DNA of 52,764 bases from contig JACKQL020000202.1 in NCBI GenBank assembly GCA_018296165.2, positions 1 through 52,764 on the forward strand. The letters are read 5' to 3'. The translations under genes and the position numbers were made by a program. Below are positions 34,361 to 44,139 of the stretch, one piece after another. Position 1 is the stretch's first letter. Each line of letters opens with the position of its first letter. Under the pieces are notes generated by a model that had not been told where the DNA came from, did not search any database, and worked only from the letters and a program-made list of their open reading frames with translations. This stretch comes from Termitomyces sp. T153 (taxonomy: Eukaryota > Basidiomycota > Agaricomycetes > Agaricales > Lyophyllaceae).

Positions 34361-34666
34361 GAGAGAAAGAATCGAGTCCAAAAGGACTGACGAGCTCTAT
34401 GTCAGTGGGGAAAAGGAAGCAGGACGTGAGTTATAACAGACCTGACGAGCTCTATGTCAGTGGGGAAAAGGAAGCAGGACGAGGACAGGGGAAGCTGTAG
34501 CTGAGATTATATACAAAGTCCGTCGAGAGAAAAAGACAAAGCGACCATTGTCAACAGTGCGACAATGGTGTGATATGATAGGGGGGCGTACGCGACGCGT
34601 TAGGCACGATCGAGGGAGGGTCGTGCCGCTTACATAGACGTCGATCAAAGGCTTTTGATCGTGACA
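34361..34666 (-). repeat. Split direct repeat A, outer copy (5' end of the element)
   Basis: 306 bp match to 29975-30280. In element orientation it is the upstream end and should hold the promoter and 5' leader. Confidence 0.93.
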
Positions 34667-34898
34667 CTTGATCAGGCCGAAACATACGATTAGAGAAAGA
34701 ACCCGCTATCACAGTTCAGATCCCAACTCCTAGCTGGCGAACTGTAACCATCCAAGGCGGGCCCCCTGGACTCTTAACGGAACTTTATATATATCGTGAA
34801 GAACAAATTTATAGTAGGGTTCCCACCCAAGGCCAGTAAGTTACTTTATGAAAAATCGTACACACTACTTGTGTGTAAAGTTTGACGATCGTCCAGGA

Positions 34899-37800
34899 TT
34901 ATATTGATGAAGAATCAACAGGTTCTACCAATGTCATCTTGACTTTTCCTCTCTGAGTGTTTTTATCTTTCTCGACCTCAATGTTCACCGTGACCTTGTC
35001 GAAAACAGAAATGGTAACCTCGCTCGTGCCAGGTATCGAGGAGGGCACAGTGATAGTATAGTTGTCTGCATCGAACCGAATCTCGCGCTTGAACATTACC
35101 AAGCCTTCGATCCCAAGTCTGATAAGATGGCGTTAGCATCAGGTCTGTAGTAATAGATGAATCGTGTGCTGACTTGGAGACAAATACACCGAGACCATTT
35201 CTGAAGACCCTAATCACGAAGGCTTCCTCTCTAACCTGAGCCTTTTCTTTCTCATTTCTGTTTTTCAAAGCAAGTCCAACATAAAACTCAACACTTGCGC
35301 GGCCAGCCATCTGTGCCATTCGATGGCGTCTGTTAACGACGTCCAAAACTCGTTCAACATGCGATTTTGAGTGCAGTGACGCATGAAGAGGTGCATAGCC
35401 GATGGCGGCTGCAAGTTGTCGGTGGGCAAGCACATCTGGCATTTTCAAGTCAAGAACGGTTTTTTTGGCAAGTGTTCATCAAGTGGACTACTCACCAGCA
35501 TAACGCCTGATGGGGCTCGTGAAGTGTGTGTAAATAGGGCTAGCAAGGCCGTAGTGACCAAATGTTTCGCGGCCGACACTCCCAGAACAAAAATATTCTG
35601 CAGAGAGCATGCATCTTGTTGCCATAATACGGACCAAAGTATTGAACGCAGGCTCCTTAGGATCCTATAGACGACATACATTCAGAAATTAGGAAAAAAA
35701 AACTGAAGAAATGCGCACTATACACTTGTCCAATGACGCTGCAAGAGCCCCAGAGCTGGAAACATCCAATGTCATCCCTTTGCGTTTGGTCAAAATATCC
35801 TGAAGCTTCTCAAAATTCGTCCGAGGAGGTGGTAGATGCCGTCTATTAAGGGTGGAATCAGTAGACGTTGATATAGATTGTATGAAAGGAGATACCTCAA
35901 TACAGCCGTCTGTGGGAACGTCTCCTGGATTTTCTTCGCGACGCTGATGTTTGCAAGTAACATAAATTCTTCAACCAAACTGTTTGTCTCCCTCATCTCC
36001 TTCTGCTCAACATCGATGGGATCCGACGATTCAGAGCTGTCCAAGTGGATTTTGACTTCCGGAGATGCGAGATTGAGAGCACCAGCAGCCATACGACCAG
36101 CCTTGAGTTTTTGTGCAAGCTTGTTCAGAAGCCTAATGCCCTCTGTCAATTCGTCCCTAAGATTTCTGGTTGAAAGAGTCAGCTGGAGATGTCGAACAGC
36201 GTGTTGAAGACGTACGGATCATCTTTCCTGAGTTGCGCCTCCTCGTAGGTGAACGCAGCTTTTGAGGCAATGACAGATTTAGTAAAGCGGACATTAACAA
36301 TCTCGGCATCAGGAGTCATTTCCTAGGGTAGCTCTGCGTAAGGCCTCAGTAAATCAATAAGGAAGCGACATACCCAGATGCAAGAAAACGCCAAACGTTC
36401 AACATACGGTCTCAGTGAGCATAGGTTGGTCCCGAGAAGACTTGGAAGCATGTCAATACGCTTGTCGACCAGATACACAGTAGTCCCTCGTGACGCGGCT
36501 TCGCTATCCATAGGATTATCTGGATGCACGAAGTGCGAAACATCCGCGATATCTAACAATTCTTATCAAGGTATGAAAGTTTGGACGTGGGACACGACGT
36601 ACGGACACCCGCTTCGATGTTCCCGTTCGGCAAATGTCTAGCATGAAGTGCATCGTCAATATCTTGGCAGCCTGGTTCAACATGATTCAGCCAATGCAGG
36701 CTCTAAGCGAGTGTTTACGCACCAGGAGGATCAATACTGCAAATGACAAGATCCCTCAAATCTTCACGATCCCTCCATTCTGTACTGATGTCGGTTTTAG
36801 GCGGGACGACCCACTGATCACCCTCAACAGGCAAGCAATCAAGGATCGCTTTCCCAAAAGGTCTATAGGGGACTTCAAATTCCAACAAAAGACTCTCCTG
36901 TTCCGCCTCCTTACTCTCAACCTTGCCAAGCGTTCGTACGAAATGTCCTTCAGGATACCGCGAAGTAACATCCCAACGATCGATTGTAACGAGGATCTTT
37001 TGGCCGATGAGAGTGGGTGCTTGACGTGTGCGTAGGCGGATACGAGGAAGAAGTCGCGAGACGGGCGTTGCGAAGACGGTTTGTTGGGATAGTGAGGTAG
37101 CGTTTGAGGATGTCAAGGATGTACTGTCTATGTGGCACACGTAACTGCACGAATCGGATTATTAATGGTGACATGTAAGAAAGGAGAAAGCAGTCATACG
37201 CTCGCCAGTTCCGCTTAATGATGCCCACGATACGTCCTGTTGGTTGTTTTTCAGAAGTACGTTTGACATCTCCAACCTGATTTTCGCGTCGAGAAAAGTG
37301 ATCCTTCTCGTCATTTCCCTCGTCTCCCGAATTTTCAGCATCATCGTTTTTCAATGTTGCTGTAAGAATTTGTGAATGATTCAGGAGGAAAGAGTCAGGC
37401 TAGCTTACAGTCTTGATCGATGACTTCGTCTGCAGAAGCTTTCCACTCGGATTCGGAGAACACTTCAACCACCACAATGTCACCATTGACTGCCCGGTTC
37501 ATGTTTTCACGGCCAATCAAAAGCACGGGCTTTGTGAGCGCGGGCACCGAGACACTCCCCTTCGAGATTCTATCAATGTATGCGGATAAGATGATAGGAT
37601 TCACATACCTCAAGGTAATTATACTGGTTGGCGGCGAAATGTCCTTGGTGAAGTTCACCTGCCTTGACCCCAGCGAGCAAAGTCGGCGTCGGTAAGTACT
37701 GCTCATGTTATTAACCACATGGAAAACGAGTGAACCACATCATCCTACATCAGGATAGAGTGATTGACGGCCAGCAGCCCCTGCCTTCGTGGGTTCGATA

Positions 37801-38758
37801 TCATTGGAGCCGTCGGCCGCAAGGAGGTCTAGTAATTGATTTGGCTCTTTCATACCCTCCACATATTTGCGTACTAGAGACACATTAAATAATGTCAACT
37901 ATCAAGAATGCATAGTTCGACTTGCCTGATATACAAGGAATACCCGCCTTCTCTCCCTTGCGCCGATTGTCCACATCCTCTGTCATTAAGACCACGGTTG
38001 GTATCTTTGGTGGAGCCTGGCCACGTATGATGGGCCAGGTCAGGCGGATGTGTTCGTTGTACCAAGCCGCTGCCTTTCGAATGCCTTCGGAGAGAATGAG
38101 ATTGGCAGAGACGTTGAAAATATCTATCACCTCTGTCATTTCGATCATTTGGAGTCTCTCCTTCTTCCCGTATGATAGCCGTTTCTCTTCTCCTCAGTGA
38201 GAGAGAGCTTTGATCAGAGTGGAGAGTACATACGAGCGATATTCGTTATAGAACACCCATATCCGTTTATCTTCCATTTTTGTGAGAGCATTGAGGCGAT
38301 TGTATAGGGGAAGCGAACGATGCCGTACTTCTTCTATGACAGTCTGTAGCAGGATCATCGGTGGCGTGAAGAGGTTGGACTCGACCAGATCCATCTACGT
38401 TCATAGACATATTCAGCGGACATTACTGATGACGATATGAATACGTCAGACCTGTGAGAGAAAGACATTGGTATCAGGAAGGATGAAATGCCCATGGGGA
38501 TACAACTGATGACCGTGGCCAGTCTTCGGCAACGGAACGTTCGATTCACCACACGCAGTGCATCCCTGGACTCCACAAACGACGTCGTCCCGCAGATACC
38601 TTTCGCGTAAGACTGATAGATCCTGGGTCAGTTTATAAAATGTAGGCAAAGGGCTAGATACCTTTGATGACCTTGCCTCGTGCAGTCTTTTTGAAGAACT
38701 TGCGTTGGGTTACTACAGCTTCCGATCGCGGACGCTTGCGTATCGTAATTTCCACCAT
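34899..38758 (-). CDS. DIS3/RRP44 exosome 3'-5' exoribonuclease and endonuclease
   Basis: Catalytic subunit of the RNA exosome. Eighteen exons (38662-38758, 38452-38612, 38234-38394, 38131-38186, 37926-38084, 37749-37873, 37609-37698, 37409-37559, 37200-37359, 36723-37144, 36603-36671, 36374-36552, 36216-36322, 35896-36165, 35719-35842, 35496-35664, 35174-35435, 34899-35118) close at 993 aa. The order is CR3 cysteines 45/50/53, PIN domain with Asp79 (LPDTNVFL), an acidic residue in QTVIEEV and NDRND, cold-shock domains, RNB domain with [11 protein letters not shown] (Asp531, 533, 534) and [11 protein letters not shown], and a C-terminal S1 domain. Both nuclease sites look intact. Intron 5 (37874-37925) is GC-AG. 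Exon 4 could use an acceptor 6 nt earlier. Two decayed fragments of this gene lie at 26.5 and 28.7 kb. Confidence 0.96.
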
Positions 38759-38767
38759 CTTGGCGAT

Positions 38768-38890
38768 GTTTTCTCAAGATAACAGGATCTGTCCTGAGAA
38801 AACGTATAGCAGACAGTTGAATGCGATTTGTTTTCTCAAGATAACAGGATCTGTCCGAAGAAAACGTACTGCAGACAACTCAATGCGATG
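38768..38890. repeat. 62-bp tandem repeat with hairpin core, DIS3 5' region
   Basis: Two units (38768-38829, 38830-38890) start ten bases upstream of the DIS3 ATG. In the first unit ttttctca and tgagaaaa face each other across 18 bases and could pair; the second unit has cgaagaaaa instead of the perfect arm. The repeats lie in the DIS3 leader or promoter. Confidence 0.8.
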
Positions 38891-39391
38891 TCCCAAACCA
38901 AAAGAACGGGGCCGAGAACGCGAAAAGTACTGAGGTTTTAGGAAGTTTAGTGCCGTGGGAAAGGCACGTGAATCTATTTAAATAGAGTTGAAGATGGGCG
39001 ATCCTCAATGATCATGACCACTCCAGGCTCCAGAGCTCGAGCACACTCCAGATTCAAGTATTTTCAATATACACTCTCCATACCAAGACAATCGCTTTCG
39101 AATCATTTACTCAGCTCCTTGTCCCTTCAAGTTCAATTGATTATCTTACTTGAATTGATTGCTTCCGCTTTCCCGACATTTCATTGATTATCCATGACTA
39201 AGTTTCTCGAGTTCCCTACCCGACTTCGAATGTCATTGGAGATATCCCTCTGAGCCCAAAAAAATGTAAAGGAGACTTCGAATTACGTACAAAGGAAATG
39301 TGCCAAGTCAATACTGCCTTATGTAAAAAATATTTATATCCTTCAGATATGATCATCCTCTGCATCGAACGAACACTAGCTTGAAGTACGA
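38891..39391. promoter_or_regulatory. Divergent promoter region, DIS3 / DENND6-like
   Basis: Together with the repeat above, only 633 bp separate the two start codons. A TATA-like ctatttaaatag lies at about 38974, followed by pyrimidine-rich tracts. It probably drives both genes; transcription starts are not visible. Confidence 0.45.
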
Positions 39392-41526
39392 ATGGGTCGT
39401 GAAGACCTTTGGCTCGATAGCCTGCTTGAAGAGGAAGCAGATATCTCGGAGCAGAGCCCATATCTCGGCATAATCAGTACCCCAGCGAGTTCCTCAACAG
39501 TCTCGACCAACGGCAGTATTACGACGCCAATCCCTACTCGACCGTCCTTACAGGAAGCATTCAATGTTCCACATATACAGCCCAGACTTTCTCAGAAGAA
39601 AAGCCTCGGACACCTCGCGTCACCAACATCGCCCGTTCTGCCACGGTTCACGAGGCCAACACCCCTCGTGCGCTCTCAAACGCTCCCGAGGGTGATCCAG
39701 ATAGAGCACAAACCCCGACGGCGGCAGGCGGAACTTGATCAACTCGCTCTTGCTCCAGAAATGGCCGAGAAAATCCGACGGTGGATCATTGGCATTGCAA
39801 TTGGTGTGTATGCGAGACTTATTTAGAATAGGTGATTGTCTTAAGTTCTGTTACAGTCAACTTCGACGTAGACGATGGCCCGGTCATTGATGGAATATAC
39901 CCATCCTCTATTCTGATGCCTGCTGAGGCGGAAAATCTGTGAGTCGTGTATCTCAAGGAGTACGATTGAACTGACAGTATTATAAGGGCATTTTCCTCGT
40001 TTCCTGACTCACTACAGTTCGAGCAAGGATCTCAAAGTCACTCATTCCGCATCCGTGAACAACTTTGTCCAATCAGCGCTGAAAAGAAACAGTCAACAAA
40101 GGATGGATTCATCTATGGTTTTTCGTACTTTACTCAGAAGAAGGACCCCAATTCGAAGCGCGGTTATGAACAAGCGAGTCTTTTATGAATCTCCTCGCGG
40201 TAGCTTTCGTTGACCTATATTCAGCGCTCCGTCGTGATTCTTACGCAGCATCAGTATCCAGCTTTCTTCTCGCTGCTCACGTCAATATTCGGGCCTTTAT
40301 TCAAACAACATGGAATACCTATACTAGAAACTGCCTGCCAAAATATAGCAACATGGTATGACGTAACATGTATAGGAAGGATTGTACTGATTGACTACAA
40401 AGTAAAGGCGCGACCCCATTCCAGGAGAGACTCTGGAGCTCGGTTTTCTCGGCTCTGTCATTCGCCTTATCCTTCCGCTCAATATCAATGAACAACAGTT
40501 CATACCAGGTACATCTGCAGCTAAGAATTACGATCCTAGGGAACAAGTGAGCAAAGTCAATTTTTCCGATAGACACCTCGCTAATTTGACCAGATTGCGG
40601 CTTCGTCTCCACCAATGATTCCTTCTCCCCTTTTGCTATTTGAAGAGGCAGTGACGCAGCTTTGGTCAATATGGGAATGTCTCGTACTGTGCGAGCCTCT
40701 TCTCGTTTTTGGAACATCACCAGCACAGACAAGTCAGGCTGTTTGGTGGCTACGAGATCTCATGCGGCCGGTGAGAAGGCACCAAATTATCAACAAAGCA
40801 AGGCTAATCTATCCATAGATACCCTTTGCTGGAGACTTTCGTCCGTATTTTACTATGCAAGATGGAGACCAGTCTATGCTGGTCAACCGCCTTCCTCCAA
40901 AACCTGGCATACTTCTCGGCGTCACGAATCCTTTTTTCGAAAAATCTTGTGCTCATTGGCCTCATATTCTCAGCCTCGGTCGTCGTAGAAATAGGACGCC
41001 GACCACTCAGCCATCGGCTGCTGGTGGACCTGCTGGCCCCATGCCAGGTTGGAAATCCAAGACCCATAAACGTTATATCTCCAAAGATCGCACCCTGCTT
41101 AAACAACTAGAAAGCGCTTTGCATGGTGATGCAAAACAGAGTACGTCAAGGTTATCTGGAGCACACTCAACTACGACTGACGCAAAACATTCAGAACTGC
41201 TGGCTTCTCTTGCACTGCGTCAGCATTTCCACTCTCGTACGACAGAACTCATCACGCCCCTGGCAAGATACCTCAATACTTTGATACCCACACCTATCGA
41301 GGTCGCGCGGACCTCGACCCATAGCCCCCTCCGCCTCAAGCCCTTTAATAATGTTAACTTTTTCGCCTCACTGAGGGCTCACGGGAGCACACTCCCGTTT
41401 CGTTCAACGAGTAGGCGGACCGAGTTTTATGAGCGTCTACTGAAGACACCAGGATTTGGGTTATGGCTTGCGCAGCAAGAGCAAATTGTAGAAGGAGTTT
41501 TGAAGGAGAAACAAACTGTAGAGTAG
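39392..41526 (+). CDS. DENND6-like protein (Rab GEF / polarity axis family)
   Basis: DENND6/AFI1-type proteins act as exchange factors or regulators of small GTPases in membrane traffic. Seven exons (39392-39803, 39857-39938, 39987-40173, 40225-40355, 40408-40546, 40594-40770, 40819-41526) close at 611 aa, close to the human length of about 608. Family landmarks in order: VNFDVDDGPVIDGIYPS, LAFSSFPDS, RGYEQ-RSVVILTQ, WRDPIPGETLELGFLGSVI, LLFEEAVTQLWSIWE, LCEPLLVFGTSPAQTS, FAGDFRPYFTMQD and LLGVTNPFFEKSCAHWPHI. The first ~130 residues are a disordered Ser/Thr/Pro extension. Intron 3 (40174-40224) is GC-AG. A 54-nt intron-like stretch at 41141-41194 is in frame and may or may not be removed (593 or 611 aa). 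Confidence 0.88.
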
Positions 41527-41959
41527 ACAGCACTTTCATACGCTAATTGTCATTGAATTATCACGCACGGGCCACTAGTAAACAACCATCAACATGTTCT
41601 AAAAATCGACGAGGAGAGGTACCTCGAGTTCGTACCGCAACCGTCTCATCACACACCGTTCCCCATTTCTTCACTTATTGTGTCTGCGTCCTGTGTATCT
41701 TGTTTCCAAAGATTGTACGAACTTCTATCTGTATCAATAACGCATGTAAGATTCTTTTCCTGTTATCGGCTAACTCTGTAGAACGCCAATCTTGTGTATG
41801 CATTCCACCATTGTCCCATTTGTTGCTTTCCTATCTGTTGTTATTGTCACGTCGATACTCAAGCGTGTCCTGTGATTCTTAACCTACAGAACAAAAGACT
41901 TTTGGAAGTTTTCGACCATTGCCACATCTTTAACCTATTGAGTCGATCGACGCTACAAT
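41527..41959. other. Spacer between DENND6-like and CFIm68-like genes
   Basis: About 430 bp between a stop and the next start on the same strand. It holds a pyrimidine-rich leader (41640-41870) and no gene. Confidence 0.5.
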
Positions 41960-43207
41960 ATGCCCAAAGAAGATTATGATTTGTACGCGGAGGATAATTA
42001 TCGGAGGGCGTCTCATTCGCAAGAGGAGGTTGGTGTCATTATCAAACTATAATACGTGTCTATTGGTTGATTTACAACGTAGAGCGGGCGCCCACCGCGC
42101 AGGGATGATATGGTGGAGACAATGGTCTCCAAAGTTGAGCCTGTCACTGGCGACAAGCGCCCCAGAGAAGATGATCATGAGCGTATAGCTTCACCAGCTT
42201 CGCGCCAAGCCGCTGTGAACAACCAGCAAGCCTCCCCTCATATGGGGGGAAATCAAATGTCAAACCAGCTGAGTAACGGTGGTTACATGCAAATGGGACA
42301 GCCCATGGGAGGGATGCAGATGATGAACAGTGGAGGAGGTGGTATTCCTGGGTATGATGCTTTGTATATCGGCGACTTGCAATGGGTCCGTTTGTCTTGT
42401 CGTTTAGCCCTTTGTCATTATGAATTGTCTCACATCTGTTTCTTTGTTTTCTTTCGCCGCACAGTGGACGACTGATGAGGATTTGCGCCGTGTCGCTGCA
42501 AGTCTCCGGATCGACATTGCCCTGAAGGACATTACGTTCTCTGAGCACAAAGTGAACGGCAAGAGCAAGGGGTGAGTCAGTAGAAAGTAGGTAGACCCAT
42601 GTATGTTGACAGGCAATTCTTGGTAGGATTGCTTATATCGAAGTTCACGACCCCGATGGCGCCCAGATTTTAAAACAGTGGTTTGATAACAAGTGAGTAC
42701 ACTTTACCTCTGATTTCACAGGATTCGCGTCCCCTGATCGACACTTTCCAGCGACTTCCAGAATCGGCGAGCGACAGCAACCTTGACTAATTCAGCTCAA
42801 GGCAATCCGTTCCGCACTCTGCCGAAAGGCACGTTGTTCCCCCACACACACGCGTTGCTTTATTTGACTTCTCATCAGAACCGCCTTCACGCAATGCGCA
42901 GAATCAGACCCCATCGTCAATACCGACGGTAGGGACCGGAATGGGTCGCGGGAGTCAGGGCTTCCGTGGGAATAGTACGGGTATGGGTATGATGAATCGT
43001 GGAGGCATGATGGGTGGGGGTATGATGCGAGGGAACATGATGGGCGGCGGGATGGGTATGATGGGTGGCGGGTTCATGGGCAACGGTGGTTACGGTGGTA
43101 ACAACTTTGGTGGCGGGCGGGGTGGCATGGTGCCCCAAGGTCCGCGTGGTGGTATGATGAATGGTGGTCGAGGGGGTATGATGAGTAGTATGGGCACGAA
43201 CTTCTAG
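41960..43207 (+). CDS. CFIm68/CPSF6-like RRM protein (mRNA 3' processing)
   Basis: Six exons (41960-42028, 42083-42385, 42465-42571, 42627-42692, 42752-42828, 42879-43207) close at 316 aa. A charged N-terminus ([14 protein letters not shown]) and a Gln/Gly/Met-rich linker lead to one RRM beginning [16 protein letters not shown]. That signature matches CPSF6/CPSF7 (ALYIGNLTWWTTDEDL), the large subunits of cleavage factor I. Further matches are GKSKGIAYIEV and the following [11 protein letters not shown]. The tail is very rich in Gly and Met with RGG-like repeats, instead of the RS domain of animal homologues. Intron 5 (42829-42878) begins GC: the alternative GT four bases downstream leads to a stop. 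Expected role in the nucleus, in poly(A) site choice, by family. Confidence 0.87.
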
Positions 43208-44139
43208 GCTCTAGTCTACTCGCTGTATCGTGTTTTGCTTGCTGGCTTTGGATTTGACTAGGACTACTTACGTCTCCGCCCGTTCAGGCCAATGAGTTTC
43301 GGGATTTGGTCATTTCAATGCCGTATTTACGCCATTTGATGAGGGCGGGTACAAACGCTTACGACCTGATAACGATGCACTCCCGATGTCATCTGTGTTT
43401 TTCCCTTTCACCTTTACCGTACTATCCCTCCATTTGAAAGGTCTTGACGCTCGTCACTTCAGTGTGTCATGCAGCTGTCAGACTCTACATGTCTCTGCTT
43501 CCAATACTGTGAGGCGGTCCTTCTTCGCCTATCCCTGCTCACTTCGCTCTTGGTATCCTCACCTCCAACCATACTTCTTATCATCGTCCAGTGTCGGCTT
43601 TTCTGCGAGTGTCTAGGGGTCGCCCATCTTGCTTAATAAAGAAATGGATGCTCCCGATTCATCCAGAAATTTAATCATTCCCCCTTGTTCCTTCATTCGT
43701 CTCCCGTAAGATATTCCTTGAATGCTTTATCACTGCATCGGTACTTTCTGACTAAGTGATCTCAGGTTTGGCATCATGGACAGCAGTTTTGTATGACAAA
43801 TCTGGCGTAAAATGGTAACTTACCGTTGGTTTTCTGAAAAGTTCTCTTGATGTCGATCTGGTTTGATGATTTATTTGTCCGCCCTATGCATGATGGCGCT
43901 CTAGTACATTGTCTCGTTACTTTCTCCAATGATGCCTCTTTTGTTCGACGGTTCCCTGTGTGATCGCTGCGCCTCACTCGCACTTCAAGTTTCGTTTTTT
44001 TTAATCACATCATTCCGGGATTTTCACTAGTGGATTGGCGATCAATTTGTCCTATTCGGACCTGGCAATAGAGGGGAACATATAGAGATTCAATCAAGGA
44101 TGATGTACTCACGTTCGTGGTGTATGAGATCTTTGATCA
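43208..44139. other. 3' flank of the CFIm68-like gene, no gene
   Basis: Pyrimidine-rich with normal CpG content. A 76-codon frame at 43386-43616 has no motif. Nothing else can be supported. Confidence 0.5.

Larger units (their letters stand above)
29666..34666 (-). mobile_element. Ngaro-like tyrosine-recombinase (DIRS-order) retrotransposon, complete
   Basis: Read on the minus strand the order is A repeat - gag - RT/RNase H - tyrosine recombinase - B repeat - A repeat - B repeat. This A...BAB arrangement of split direct repeats defines Ngaro/PAT-type elements. There is no integrase or LTR and no target duplication is evident. The two A repeats (306 bp) and two B repeats (219 bp) look identical, so the insertion is recent. 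The internal A|B junction (gtgaca-tctatg at 30280/30281) equals the joined outer ends, as expected if integration goes through a circle. Frames for all three products are open over their whole domains. Confidence 0.9.

Noticed and set aside
37570..37608. 39-nt version of DIS3 intron 7 using the acceptor tgatag
   Set aside because: It puts exon 8 out of frame; the acceptor ten bases later (ctcgaag) gives [15 protein letters not shown], as conserved in DIS3.
37785..37800. ggttcgatatc resembling a tRNA B box
   Set aside because: It lies in a DIS3 coding exon and has no matching A box or cloverleaf.
43386..43616. 76-codon frame downstream of the CFIm68-like gene
   Set aside because: Pyrimidine-rich 3' flank; Ser/Phe/Leu-biased translation without motif.
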